Assembly: GCF_020882245.1 (NCBI RefSeq)
Contig: NC_083598.1
Location: 85,875,714 to 85,939,713, forward strand
DNA length: 64,000 nt
DNA from: Rhopalosiphum padi
Taxonomy: Eukaryota > Arthropoda > Insecta > Hemiptera > Aphididae
Direction: 5' to 3'
Every line of letters begins with the position of its first letter. Position 1 is the first letter of the stretch. Below, piece by piece: positions 10,271 through 24,119 of this stretch. Under the pieces are notes generated by a model. It was not told the origin of the DNA. It saw only the letters and a list, made by a program, of their open reading frames with translations, and did no database searches. The translations under genes were made by a program, and so were the position numbers.

Positions 10271-13200
10271 TTAGCGCCAAGAACTAAATGAAGTTCCCCT
10301 AAAAACAAATTAAACATAGACATTAAATTTATGTATTTTTTTTTATATTTTGTAGCAGATAAATTACTGTCTTAAATTTATTTTGGGCCCTCTATGGTTG
10401 AAGTATTAATAAAAAATATTATTAAAAAAGTTAATATTATTTTATTCATTAAATGTGATCTTTTAAGGTGTTAAAATAAGAAAAAAATTATTTACCCAAA
10501 TGTAGCTCCTTGAGGTTTAAATGGGCTTGTTTGTTGTTGTGGTTGACCAAATCCAGGAGTAGTTGGAGATGCAAAACCAGTGTTTTGGTTTTGTGCTATA
10601 TTTCCAAAACTCGGTGAAGTGTTTTGAGTTGCAAGAGAAGCAAACGCAGTCGATGGTTGTTGAGCAGCTGAACCAAATCCAAAATTTCCTGCTATAATAA
10701 CAATCAATTACAAAAATGATGAAATGAAAGATCTTCAATAAACTAAAATAAACCAAATAAATAAATAAATAAATATTAATTGTTTTAAAAGAATCTTAAC
10801 AAAACCATTTAATTTATTTTTATTTGTATTTTTGGTAGCTCGAAACTAAAAGTTAAATCATAAGTAGTTTTTAGTTAAACTACAACAAAAAACTTAAAGG
10901 TAGTTAATTTAATACCATTTAACAGTAATTTTATGCAATTGATACAAGATTGAGTAAATGATCACTCACTTTATACATTTATACAGGATGATTATTTAAA
11001 CAGTATCATTATCTTTAAAAGTACTAATAATTAAAAATAATTTCATTGGTATTTTAGTATACTAAAATGCAAGTTACGAATTTAAGTTATAGTACCGTTT
11101 TGTCCAAATGTTGGAGCTGTTGATCCGAAAGTGGCTGCTCCTCCAAACACAGGTGTTTGATTAAAACCAGACGTGGTAGTTCCTAAAAATGAATTTAAAA
11201 TAATAATTTAATAGGGCAATAAATTAATAAAATATTGAAAAATCAATATTATAAACATACCCATACTGCCAAACATTGGGGGGGATCCAAAACCTAAATT
11301 ATTTGATTGACCAACCATAGCAGGACTACCAAATCCGGTACTAGCAGAAGCACCAAATCCTGAATTTGATACTCCAAAGCCTGTATTGGGTGTACTAAAA
11401 CATAAAATATTATAATGATAGTGTGTTAACAGGTAATATTAACATTTAAAGCCAATTGGAGTATACAATATATTATAATGTATTGAACTGAATTTTAAGT
11501 AAAAATAAAAATCAGCATTTAATAAATGTGTCAGTACTTCCTGCAACTAGTTTATTTACCTTGTCGGTGGTTGACCAAATACAGATTTTTGGCCAGAAAA
11601 CAATGATGGTGTACTTGAAGGAGTTTTGTTAACAGCAAAAGGATTAGCAGCTGGAGCAAAACTATTTGCTGGTTGAGATGGACTACATGCTGGTTGGCCA
11701 AAAAGAGACATATTGCCAAATGCTGATCCAGGAGAACTAAATCCTAATGTAGGTTGACCAAATGATGATTGGTTAGCTGCAGCAGCTACTGATCCGAATA
11801 ATCCACTAGATGCAGCTGTTGTTGAAGGAGACCCAAAAATAGAAGATGTTGTACTAGTTGTAACCGGTGCTCCAAAAACAGATGAAGTGTTTGAAGATGC
11901 TGAACCAAATATTGAACCAGATGATGTAGGAGCACCTGGATTACCAAATATTGAAGAACTTGTTGTAGCAGGAGCAGCTGAATTACCAAATATTGAAGAA
12001 CTTGTTGTAGCAGGAGCAGCTGAATTACCAAATATTGAAGAACTTGTTGTAGCAGGAGCAGCTGAATTACCAAATATTGAAGAACTTGTTGTAGCAGGAG
12101 CACCAAAAGTTGTTGTCTGAGCTGTGGATCCAAAACCACTTGTAGTATTTGTTGTTGTTACTGATCCAAACATAGAAGACACTGTAGTTGTAGATGGCGT
12201 ACCAAATATAGATGGAGTGCTTTTAATTGAATTTCCAAAGATTGATGATGAGGTTGTAGTAGACGGGGTACCAAATATTGAAGGTGCCATACTTGTATTG
12301 GTTGGTGATCCAAATATTGAAGAAACATTAGTTGTGCTTGTAGTAGCACCAAAAATGGATGGGGCAACAGTTGTACTCGTAGGAGTACTAAAAATTGAAG
12401 GCGCACAAGTTGTATTTGTGGGTGTACTAAAAATTGATGGAGCACTTGTAGTTGTAGGTGTACTGAACATTGAAGGGGCACTAGTTTTGTTTGTAGAAGT
12501 GCTGAAAATTGTTGTTTGGCTTGTTGTTGTTATTGAATTTCCAAAAATGCTTGTAGTGCTGGTTGATTTAACAGGTGCTCCAAAAATTGAAACGTTTGTT
12601 GTTGATGGAATTTCAAAAATCTGCGCATTGCTGGCAGTAACTGGAAATTTAGGAGACTCTTCATTTTCTGGAGTGATTGGTTCAGATATTATTGGAGTCG
12701 GACTTTCAGAGACTTGGGGAGTGGTTTCAGTAACACTGCTCTCTACAGTTGATACAGTAGAAAAATCAAGTGCAGTTTTGGCAATTCCAAAGCTGGACGA
12801 TACTGTGGAGGACTCTACAGGCTCACTAACTACTATAGGATTTGTTTTGGGTGGTAGTGAAAAATTAAATGATGCAGTCACTGTGGTAGTTGGTACAGAA
12901 ATAAAAGATTTAGTATCAGATTCTGTAGATTTTGAAATATTATCTTTAGATGTGGTAAAACTAAATGATGAAAATGATGGTGTATCTGGTTTTGAATTAA
13001 ACTTGAATGTAGTTGTATCTTTTTCTGGAGCTGTTTCTTGATTATTTTTAGTTTTGTTTTCAGCATTAAATCCAGAAAAAATACTCGAAGTTTCTGAAGG
13101 TTTTGATGCTTCAAAACTTAATGTAGATATTGGCATATCTTTTAGATTATCCATTTTATTTTTAATAGAATCAGCAAAATTAAAGGTAGAAGTGACATTA

Positions 13201-16200
13201 GATTTTTGTACAGTTTTTTCTGATTTTGCTGTAGACACATTAGAAAAATTAAATGATAGTGGTTTTTCTTTTGTTTCTGTCGTTCCAGAAATAATATCTA
13301 AAGTAGATTTGGTAGAAATAATATTACTGGGATTACTGAAATTTAAAGGTGTAGCTGTTAATGATTTTAAACTAAAGTCTACAGGATCTTTATTAGAAAC
13401 AGCAGTACAAGTCACATTATTAGAAAATAATGGAGCAGTATTAGCAGTACTAAAAACAATTGGGTCTTTAGTGAAACCCTTAAAATCAAATTTATTTGAT
13501 AAATCTTTTGATGCAACTGGTTTAGGAGTCGATGAATTATCCATTGGGTTCCAGACAGTATTTGTTTGCAAAGGTTTAGATCCTAATGTAAATCCTGGAG
13601 TACAAGGAGCTACAGTTATTGGGGTTACTACATTTATTTGTTGTGTGGTTGGTATTAACAAAGGTTTTTGGAATTGAGTCAAACCAAGCTGTGATGTTGA
13701 TTGTAAATTAATATCTGTGGTATTCAGTTCATTAGTATTAAAGTTTTCATTCAATAAAGTAGATGGTTGTGGTACAGTAGACACAAAATTATCTTTTGTT
13801 ACAAAAGGCACAAAATCAATTTTTTCATGGATTTTTGATTTTGATGTTGGTTTTAAGGGAGTACTACACATTGGTCTACTGAGATCTATATTTGCATATT
13901 GGGATCGAGTTATTTTTGTGCGCCTTGTTTTAAAATCTTTTAACCATTCTTGAAGTTTATTAACTTTAGAATCTGAAAGTGCTCTTTGATTTGCCGACAA
14001 TACAGAGTATTTTTTAGCAACATTATATGAATTAATAGCAGACACACCATCTTTGTCTAAAGTAATTTTTAACAATTGTTCTGAAAGTTTTGATAAGCCA
14101 ACATCACTATAGAATAAATGTATAAAATAAAAATATTATATTATGTTGAATTATGGAAAATATAAAAGTAAACATTCACTAACCGAGACTCATGTAATAT
14201 AGAAGTATTTTGCACAACATCAGGTGCTAACGACAATTTTTTAAATGTTCTATATTTCATTTCTTCTACTGTACTATACAAATAATTAATCTTTTCCTTT
14301 AGTTTGTTCACTATATTTGTATTTACGACCAATGATTTATAAATAGTTTCCAAACAAGGTATTTTCAATTCCCTAAAATAAGAAAATAAGAAAATAATCT
14401 TGAATGTTGATGTAAATAAAAGCCAAAACTTACTTATTGTTTGGATTATAACTATCATATCTAGCTTTCAATTGATCATCAACATGTGTTAATTGAGTTT
14501 CAATGTAGTATAATGTACGTTCTATATTGTCAAACAGTGTTTTACTAAATGGCTCATCACTATCATTTCTCAATAGACATTTAAATCTTAACAGAAAATT
14601 AAAAATATTAATTAAATTTAATAAGCAATAATTTTTTTTCTTCATTACTTTGGGTTTTTTAAAAAGAATAAACGAGACTTTGAGTCCTCGACCCAAGCAA
14701 TAGAGTCTAACACTGCTTTTTGAAGAGCTTTACTTTCTGCCCACTGTGAGCGATTTGTTTCATTTAATTCTTTGAAAAATGAGTCTAATGATGTCCATTT
14801 TTTCATGAGTATTTCTTTATCTTTTTCATCGCCAATCTAAAAATATGATTGAAAAAATGGATATAACACTTCAATAAATATAATATTAAATATGAAATTA
14901 TTCTCACCTTAAGTTTACTAGTATTTAATGATAATTTCAAGATATCTTCTAATTGTAATTGAAATATTTGTACATCTTCAAATACTTCTTTTAACATTAC
15001 TTGATTTAAAGTTTCATCTATTGATGTATTTTTATCAGGAAGATTTGATTGACTTGGAATATTTTTTACAGGTGCCACAGTGTCAGTAGACACTTCGGGA
15101 ATATTCGGTTTAACTACTGAAATTGTTGGTGTATCTACTAATATTAATAAATAAAATTGATAATTACGATTTATCATATATATATATACTAATATACTAT
15201 ATAACCAAGCTAGAAGGATAGTAAGAAAGCTTACATATTTGTGGTTGTTCAACTTCAGAGGTAGCTGATGTTTCTAAATAGCTGGCGAGAACTGATTCAT
15301 TATGATCTCCTTTAGCTTTTTCATCACTGCAAAAAATGTGAAATTACAGGAGAAAAATTAAAATTGTATTAAAAATAAACCTATTAAAAAATATACATAT
15401 AATGATACACAAGTTGAATTAAAAAAAGCCGTGATTCGTGAAGATGTTTGTTTTATAATAGTAAGTTTTGAAAGTATATGTATCTCATCATTGATTAATG
15501 ATTAGGTCAATATATTAAATGTATTAAAATTGGATTCAATGATAAATCATTGCATAAAAAAAAAACCTATGCTACTATTGGTAATTTTTTTTTTTCATCA
15601 GTATACAGCTATTTTTCTAATTTTTCTAATAAAATTTCATATATTATAGTTGTTAACACTAACATATCATTATAACAATATGAATAAGTTCACAATATAA
15701 ATTAGTGGTTAAAGTTTTGTAAAACATAGGCCCTTGAAAGACTTTTAGAAATCGCAGACATTACCTTTCCAACATTCTTCCAAATACCTTATGTCCAGGT
15801 GTCCAGGTCAGACATATCAAAAGAACCTCCCCCCCTAGACCATAGTTTAAGAATCAATAGTAGTAACTTTTAAACCCTTATAATTAAACTATTTTATAAA
15901 ATAATTCTTTACATTAAAACTACATAATTCCATTATTTACTTACACAGTACTTATTTCTTCTCCTTGTTCTACTATTTCAGTGACACTAGTTTGTTCAAT
16001 TACTTGATTTATCTATACATATAAAAAAAAAAAATTATAATAACAGATGAAATAATAAATTAATTTCTAACATTTTAAAACTGCTTATACTACTGCTTTT
16101 AGTTAAGAAATTAAAACAGAATTCATGTGATGAACATAGTATAACAATTTAATACTTAATCCATATTTTGTTTTAATTGTGTTTTATATATAAAACAATT

Positions 16201-19200
16201 TACATAACTAAAAATAATAATAAAAAAACTTCTATCAATTATAAAATATTCCTATAAATATAAAAATTTAATACTCAAATATTTATAAAACTATCTTTAA
16301 TTAAACTGATTTTTATATCTTAAACACATATTATATCATAATAAACATCAAATTGTTTTTAATAGAATAAATCACAATGAACACAATTTAGAATATAATG
16401 ATAATAACAGAAAATATTAAAATAGTAAAAAAAAGAGAGTATATTATATAGAATAATAAGTACCTTTATTACCAATAAACAAACTGAAAACAAACATGTC
16501 TAACATACCATAATTAATTAAATAAATAAAACAAGTGGGATTCAATATTCGCAGTGTTCATTGTATTATCCAAGGGATAATTAATTAAGAAATTGGTTAG
16601 ATTTTGGGGTAATAAGAAAGATGAAAGAAAGAAGTGTAAGTTAATAACTTTCTTGATGAAAAATTGTAATTATGAAGAATAAGAGTAGAACTAACTTTAT
16701 TATTTGAACCGAGTAGAGAGATGTCAATGCTGTATTTGCTTTTTCAAACAAACGATTAATATAAACAAAAAAAATACGCATTCACTAAAAATCATTTTTT
16801 TTATGATTTTAGAACTTTTGACATATTAAATGATTAATAAATTGGTTTAAGGCACTATTTAGACAAATTGATATTGAAACTTGAAACCCTAAATAAAAAC
16901 ATAAAAAAATGATTTTATGTCAATGTTGTGTATATACCAAAGACATACAAACAAACATATTCTTTTTCTTAGTGTAACATGATGTCAAAATAATTATGCA
17001 TAGATAAAAAGGACAAATATTTAATTCATTTACATTCTTTAACTTATCCATGAATTTTTTAAGGGATGATTAAGATATCATTTAATTCAAGAATAAAAGT
17101 AACTGTAACTGTACTTAATAGGTAGTTTAAAAATAAATATTTTTTCAACTGTATATTTAAAAAAAATGATAACTTATTAAATTATTTGATAATTATAATG
17201 TATACTTACTATTTTAGAATTTGTAGTAAATAGCTGAGATACTATATTATCCGAAATTTCTGTTGGTGATATACATATATTTTTGTAATCAGTTAACTGA
17301 TTTTCAATATGATACATAAATAATATACCATCACTTGATAAAACACATAATACTGGCATTGGGTCAAGAAATATTTCTTCATTTGATTTAGATACTATAA
17401 TAGTTATCATTTTAATAAAATCATTAAAAATAAAATAACAAAAATATAGTTACATTGTTTTATTTTCATTTGAGAAGAAAGATCTAATGACATTCCTATA
17501 GGATACATTTGTTTATCAAGTCTGTATGGTAACTCTGGTCTTGTTTCTAACATCCAACATTGCCATTGGTTTGTATTATTTATTCCCATTACACCAATTT
17601 CTGTACAATTAGAAGAAGCGACAAACAAAAGATTCCTAACAAACATGCAAAGAAACAAATTATTAATAAATAACATTGAGTTGTAATACAACTACTTTAC
17701 ACATTATATAATATACAAACCAATTTTGTTGAAAAATTGTATAATATTGATTTAATCTATACTGTTCAGAATTCATTACAACATATTGTTCAAAGTTAAT
17801 AAATTCCGGTGGCGCATTTTTCGGAGTATTGAGAATGTAAAGATCTATATAAAATAAATAAAGATTAAAATGTTTTAAACAAGATATATTAACTTACTTA
17901 GTTGATTATCTATGTTATCCACAAAATCATAGACAACTGCAAATTGAAAATTTGATATCCATTTTATTTTAATAGGTTTTACATTGCCCGTTACATCAGT
18001 TGGCGGTAAATACTGCTTCATAGCTTTGAGTTCAGGTTTATATTGTGTCAAAGACCCATTTGAACTGCCAATTATTATTTGTTTTCCTTTAGGGCTCCAG
18101 CTCAAACATCTAAAAATTATATTTAAATAATTAAATGCATAAAACATACTCAATACCATCAGATAATTTACATACAGTGTACTTGATTGTGGTGGTAAAC
18201 TGACAACACTGTAAGTTCCACCATCTTTCAAATCTATAATATGTAAAGATCCGTCAGACAAACAACAGGCCAAAGAATTTTTTACACCAGGATTCCATGA
18301 CAAGTCTATCACGTGCGATTCCTGAGTAGCTGTAAGCTCAATTAATACTAATGGAGATGGATAATTCTGAAATTAAGTATTGATTAAGATGATGATAAAA
18401 ATAACAACTATTATTATATTTTACTTTTGAAATTAAATCCTCAACATTGTAAATAGTAATAGAGGTTTTTGAATTCAAAATCCCTGCAACTGCTATGTAT
18501 TCTTCATCACAGCTAAGATCCAAAAAGTTTGGGGTATAATCTAATTCAATTTCACGTCTTAAAAAATCTGTTAATGTTTCTTTTTCAACACCAAAATCAC
18601 CAACTAGATGACGTACATGTTTCATTGAAATCACTAAACAAAATTTAAACATTCAATAAAGTAACAAATTAAAATTAATATGCAGAGTTGCATAAACAAA
18701 CATATTTGTTAAAACAACAGAGTTAATGATCTCTTAAATATAATTGGTTCATTACATTTTAGTAACTAGTAACCATGCAACTAGTTATTAATATTAAGAT
18801 TAAATGGAAGCATTTTGACTATTGAAAAATGTAATCAAAATGAGCAATTATCAAAGTTAACTATAATAGAAAAAGCTAGATGGTTTAATTTGTCAATTAA
18901 AAAGAAAAAAAAAGGAATTGTTTATTAATAGTTATTATAACTTAATTCACTTATTAACAATTTTAAAATGTATTGAATAACACAATATTAGTAAAATTCA
19001 ATTTAAATTTGAATGCAAAAAAAGTTGGCAATACTTTATTAAAAATGTATAATTCCCATTTCACAATCAATACTAATAAGTTTTAAATTAGCTATTAAAT
19101 AAATTGAATTTTAATATTAATTTACAGATTAAAATCAAATATTATTTATAATTGATACTTAAATAATTACACTATAAATTTAACTATTAGGACTTCCATT

Positions 19201-19541
19201 AACAGATAAATCACAAGATTTAAACTTAAAACTTTGAAGTATTCAACCAAAATGTTAAATTAAATTAAAATTATTATATAAAAATAAAATATTTATCATA
19301 CAACAAAGCTGATTGGGAGAAGCAACAATTGTTATCCCAAATCGGTTAGAACTGATGACCATGGCAGCATATTTGTCAAATTGATGTCCTTCATTGAAAA
19401 CCCGAAGATTGCAAAATGCCGAACACTTAAAATCCTATAAAAAATTACAATAACATAAAAATATAAGAATTTTATTTTTACATTTAATTTTATTGTTCAT
19501 ACCAAAACATCAACACATGATCCTTTAACGTGTGTACTCAT
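10271..19541 (-). CDS. Nup214: Nuclear pore protein Nup214 (CAN), complete
   Basis: FG nucleoporin of the cytoplasmic face of the nuclear pore, which docks the mRNA export factor DDX19/Dbp5 and CRM1 cargo and pairs with Nup88. Exons: 19541-19503, 19434-19302, 18633-18425, 18366-18176, 18109-17898, 17844-17721, 17635-17454, 17394-17210, 16012-15945, 15326-15235, 15137-14908, 14836-14649, 14586-14434, 14372-14184, 14106-11560, 11394-11261, 11182-11096, 10691-10496, 10298-10271. They sum to 5187 nt, exactly 1728 residues plus TAA, with every phase consistent. Residues 1-425 look like the beta-propeller (repeated SWNPG.../SWSPKG blade motifs). Residues 426-730 are acidic linker and coiled coil. 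From about 730 the protein is a Ser/Thr-rich FG domain with SIFG, FGxP and GFG repeats; it ends SFSSWR. Residues 11941-12105 of the DNA hold a tandem 14-residue repeat. The last exon codes under ten residues. Identity rests on domain order. Confidence 0.95.
10692..11095. other. Nup214 intron
   Basis: 404-bp intron between the FG exons 11182-11096 and 10691-10496. It is AT-rich with a short (AAAT)n run at about 10755-10772. No other feature seen. Confidence 0.7.
11941..12105 (-). repeat. 42-bp tandem repeat in Nup214 FG domain
   Basis: Four copies in register at 11941, 11983, 12025 and 12067 (the last one partial). Each encodes SSSIFGNS plus AAPATT on the minus strand. I see no base differences between the complete units, so the expansion looks recent. 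Confidence 0.95.
15327..15944. other. Nup214 intron
   Basis: 618-bp AT-rich intron in the linker region. A C-rich stretch at about 15730-15860 (including cctccccccctagac) looks like a fragment of a repeat but lacks identifiable ends. Confidence 0.6.
16013..17209. other. Nup214 intron
   Basis: 1197-bp intron, the longest in the gene, at the border between the beta-propeller part and the linker. Very AT-rich; no repeat ends or coding sequence recognised. Confidence 0.7.
18634..19301. other. Nup214 intron
   Basis: 668-bp intron between the second and third coding exons, AT-rich, with acceptor TTTAG next to 18633 and donor GTATGA next to 19302. Nothing else seen. Confidence 0.7.
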
Positions 19542-20254
19542 TTTGATGTTGCTTTTACACTTAAGCTAAACTAAAGAACAAATTGAAAATCAAGCGAATG
19601 TCATGTCATACAGGTAATTAAATAATGGAAATATATCTAAACATCAGTTGGAGCATAGACAATAACTTAAAAATCACATTAGACGGTGACAATAATCAAT
19701 TAAAATTCGAAGTGCACACATATAAATATTAAAAATTAAATCTTAACGACAACAACCAACAACATCACGGCCGGTTATTATCAACATTCAAGATATTTCA
19801 GAATATTTCCAATTTAGTTCACCATTGTAACCAAACCAGGTAATCGGTATACATATCTGCATGGGAAAATAAAACGCATTAATCGTCATTCGCCAAGCCG
19901 TCGTCATGGAAGAGAGTAAGAGATCGTGAAACGCTTAAACATATGTTTCTTTAACTGTTTTACCCGCCATTTCAATCAATTTGATCATCATTATTCAACA
20001 ATCATCATCCATTATCCAGTTCCAGTATCTAACTTTGTTGATCAATATTCATTCTTCCACATTCATTATTCTTTGTAAGTGTTCACTTTTGACTTAACGT
20101 TAAGTTAAGTTGAAACTTCAAATCATTTGATCCATCCTTACGTCGGTTTATTCGCTCATAATATTATTATCTTAGTAGATTTACTCGAGTTCAGTACAAG
20201 TAATAGATATCATTTGTAATTCTATTTTTTTTTAATTGTGTGTGCGACTTCAAC
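19542..20254. promoter_or_regulatory. Divergent Nup214/DNAJC9 promoter region
   Basis: 713-bp head-to-head gap between two housekeeping genes. It is less AT-rich than nearby introns. Both 5' leaders should lie here. No TATA box stands out. Confidence 0.5.
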
Positions 20255-21979
20255 ATGACCACGTTATTGGAACTTTGCCGTAAATATTTCGGTACTGACA
20301 ATCTATATGAAGTGTTGAATACGAGCAAGGACGCTACAGACAAAGAAGGTTTGATGTTATTTGTGTGTTTACAAATTTACATTTAAACATACGAAAATGT
20401 TTTTATTTTACCTATTTATTAATTGTTGTGGTTTGATGTAGTTCGCAAAGCGTATTATGTGCTGTCGATGAAATACCATCCTGATAAAGTAACTGAGAAG
20501 GAAAAATCTGAAGCTACTGAAAAATTTAAAGTCATCAGTCGAATACATGCTTTATTAAATGATGCTGATAAAAGAAAACTTTACGATGACACAGGTAAGT
20601 TTAGGATTGTAGTATTAAAATTTTAAATAATTCATAGTTTTATTTGTTTATTAAGTTATTAATTTTTAATTATAAGTTAAAATATTAGGTAGGTAGTATA
20701 TATTTACATTTTTCATTACCCTCATTATTGTTGTATACCTAAACTAATAACTAATTCAATTATAAGTATTCATAATTATAAATGTATATCCCAAACAAAT
20801 GATGTTTTGCCTACTTAAATTGTATGTACCTGAGTGTTTTTCCTATCTTCCGAATACATAATATGAACTACTATATGGTTCTAACTTAATAGAAACATTA
20901 ATTAGTTAATACTAAAGAATGGATTTATATGTATGAAAAAGATCAATATTATAGGGGAGTACAATAATATTACGACTGGAAAACTTAAATGTTGGGTAAT
21001 TTTTTAGTCAAATAATGTGTTTCATTAAATAATTATAATTCTTTTAAATGTAAAATGTCATCTATTAAGTCTCAAAATATTTTTATACTAGATGACGATT
21101 GTTCCACATCAGCTGTAGTAATTGGTGCATATTTAAAGCATGTCATATTATATAAAGGCAACAATCTACTTACATATTTACATAATTATGTCCGACAATA
21201 AATAAAGCCTGGACTTTTTCTAAATAGTAGATGTAGATAATATGTAGAATGAAGTTATTCACCTTACAAAAATTTACATAAAAAATTTTATTTGATTTTG
21301 TAGGATGTGTTGGTGATGATATTGACCCCAACTCAGCTACAGAAGATTTCCCCTGGGAAACCTATTGGAGTTCAATATTCAGAAAAATTACTGATAATGA
21401 AATCAGAGATTATGAATTAAAGTATAAAGGTATAATATATTGAAGTTTTAGATACAATATGTTTGTTTTTATTTTTATTTTTTAATATTATTAAATTTAT
21501 TTTAGGTTCTGATGATGAAAAGAGAGATCTTAAAAAAGGATATTTAGCAGGGAAAGGAGATATGGAATTTATCATAAACATGGTTCCATTTAGTTCTGTG
21601 TATGAAGAAGATCGTCTTCGAGAGATTTTAGTAAAAATAATTGAAGAAGAAGATTTACCAAAGTTTAAAGCATTTAGCGATGAACCTCCTTCAAAAAAAA
21701 GAAAAAGATTAGCAAAAGTAGATCAACTGGCTTACATATATATTTAAAATTATTTTTTCTAATTTAAATATTATGTTTGTTTAATTTTAGGCTAAAAGAG
21801 AAGAAGCTCAGTGCGAAATAGATATGAAAAATGAGGAAAAAAATAATTCTAATGATTTGATGGTTGCAATTAAAAAGCGATCAGCTGAACGCGAAGAACA
21901 AATGAACAATTTCTTTGCTAGAATGGAAGCTAAATATTGTAAACCCAAAAAAACTAAAAAAAATGTCAAAAAAACGTAA
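20255..21979 (+). CDS. DNAJC9: DNAJC9-type J-domain histone co-chaperone
   Basis: Nuclear J-domain protein; in vertebrates DNAJC9 binds H3-H4 and recruits HSP70 to histones. Exons 20255-20348, 20442-20594, 21304-21429, 21506-21717 and 21791-21979 sum to 774 nt, giving 257 residues and a TAA stop, in the family's usual size range. The J domain covers about residues 15-80, with the HSP70-activating HPD tripeptide at 44-46 in MKYHPDKV. After it come the acidic DPNSATEDFPWETYW segment, an EGD-like GKGDME motif, and a lysine-rich nuclear-type stretch PPSKKRKRLAK. The C-terminus is highly charged and ends in lysines (KPKKTKKNVKKT), as expected for a nuclear chaperone. The first intron uses a GTTTGA donor. 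Head-to-head with Nup214. Confidence 0.93.
20595..21303. other. DNAJC9 intron
   Basis: 709-bp AT-rich intron within the J-domain part of the gene; nothing notable in it. Confidence 0.7.
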
Positions 21980-23000
21980 TATTGTAAATTATCTTATAGT
22001 TTATTTTCTATGTAATCTTGTATATATATTTGCCAACAAAATATCTTATGATATTCTATATTGACTATAATATTAGACCTGTGAAGGAATTGTAAAAATT
22101 CAAAACACAATTTTTAAATAATATTATTATTGTAAATACTAATATAAACAAACTTTGAATGTTTCAAGATTGTAATATATTTTAAATCATTATTTATCCA
22201 TAGTATCACAACCAAATCACCAAAAAAAATATATAAGTTCTATTTTTTTTTACAAATGTTAAAAATGGTTCTTGTTTTCTATCAAGTTAGAGAAAAATAT
22301 TGAGATAATATAAAGTTGTTTATCTTTAAATTATTTTAATCTTGTGTATTCTCAATCATTAAATAAAAAAATAAAAACAACGATTTAATGTTATTCTGTT
22401 TATTGACATAAAAATGTAAATATTTAAAAATATATGTTTGTAATTTTAAATTCTGAGGAGCGATAATGTAGGTAGGTATTGATTTTACAATTACATATAT
22501 TTTTTTTTTTTTGTCTGTGTACACTTAAGTTGTTAATCTCGTCGTGTTATTGCTAACTTATTAACTACACTATATTACTATGGTACATATTTATTTCAAA
22601 AAGAAATACCTACACAAAATTTTGAATTGAATGTTATAAGAGTAAATTTTAAATTCGAAGTTTAAAAAAACAGTTAGTACTTTTTGGTATACACCTTTTT
22701 TTCATTTCTATTATTAAATAATATTGATACCCAAATACTGTATGACCTTTTAAACAGCCGATGTATAACCCAAAAATTGAACGATACGCAACTGATTACA
22801 AAAAAGGCAAAATAAACAATAGTGAAGTGCAAATGATGACTGGCACCTGATAGGGTGTTCATTTCCCAAAAATGACAAATCTTAAAATTATAAATTAAAT
22901 TGTAGTTACTAGTTAGAAATTCGTAAAAATAATTTTGTTCTAACCTAAGATTTTAAAATTTAATATAAAGTTATTTAAGTTATGCATTCTTTACCAGTGT
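21980..23000. other. DNAJC9 3' region and AT-rich spacer
   Basis: The 3' untranslated part of DNAJC9 followed by AT-rich non-coding DNA. Short minus-strand open frames at 22336-22524 and 22674-22862 show no recognisable motif. Confidence 0.5.
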
Positions 23001-23830
23001 GCTGCTAACTGGGGTGGCATTTCTCCAGGGCTTCGCGCTTAAAATTGACATTGAAATCCTATAGGTGACTGGTTATTGGTCAAGTATAAAATTTATTTTA
23101 TGAAGTGACGAGTCACTGGAACTGTGCCATATGCTCGCTAGATCCGACGTACGCGCGACTTGTCATTTCTGCGGAACGGAACCCGCCGTAGCTCTGCGCA
23201 TATGTCGACAATGACGATAACGCACAGGGAAACGGGGTTTTACGAATATACGTTCTGTTTGGGAAACATACTTGAACACTTACGAATAACGGATTCCTAC
23301 GAATGACTGTTTATCGCATAACACGGAAACAGAAAAAATAAAATACGCATTAGCGCAAATATTTAATACAGATCTGACAATCTGCAGTGTTCGCGCAAAT
23401 ACAACAAACCAACCACTGACGCACTGCCCGAACGGTGTCAGACTTATATTATAGGCCACGGTCGAATTTTGTTTGACATATACCAGAAGCTTGAGCTAAG
23501 GAAATGTTAGAGCTGCAAATAGGTATGAATAAAATCACTACTTAATAATACGAGTACAAGCATGAAGCAATGTAATGTGCAGGCAACATAACATGTTAAA
23601 GAACAAAAACAAAAAGTATAGATACCAGATGCCTTCCCTAATCGCGCAAGTCTGCCCGGGGTGGGTCTTGCTTACGACGGAAGACAGCCAGTGAATGTCA
23701 ATGCTAGTCGTTTCGCCGGGCCTTTTATACCCGGTTCATTAGCGATTACATAGGACCGGTATCGTGTTCTGTGACAGATAACAAGAAACCGTAGAAACCC
23801 CAATAGTGCAATCGCCGATAAACGCACGAT
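23001..23830. repeat. GC-richer unclassified block
   Basis: Clearly richer in G+C than its surroundings, with many CG dinucleotides (cgctagatccgacgtacgcgcgac, gcctttt...cccgg). No long open frame. The character resembles a decayed retroelement or LTR fragment, but I found no terminal repeats. It is followed by an (AAT)n microsatellite at about 23862-23905. Confidence 0.4.
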
Positions 23831-23861
23831 TTAAATAAAAGTTATTATAAGAATAAAATAA

Positions 23862-23905
23862 TTATAATAATAATAATAAAAATAGTAATATTAATAATAA
23901 TAATT
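23862..23905. repeat. (AAT)n microsatellite
   Basis: Imperfect run of aat/ata triplets. Confidence 0.8.
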
Positions 23906-24119
23906 AGATTTGGAATAAGAATAATAAAAAGGAAAAGAAATCTAGAACCTATTATCCGTGCATCCCCCACCAAACCGAACGAAAAAATCCCCCCAAAAAA
24001 TTAAAAGTAACATGTTATATATCTTTATAAATCGTAATTTAAATTATAATGTCATTAGATGATGTGTAATAAGTAAATAAGTGTTTCTTTATTTTAAAAT
24101 ATTTTTATATAATACATTT

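Noticed and set aside
11786..12139. Leu/Gln/Val-rich alternative frame in the FG exon
   Set aside because: Frame-shifted reading of the 42-bp tandem repeat and FG codons.
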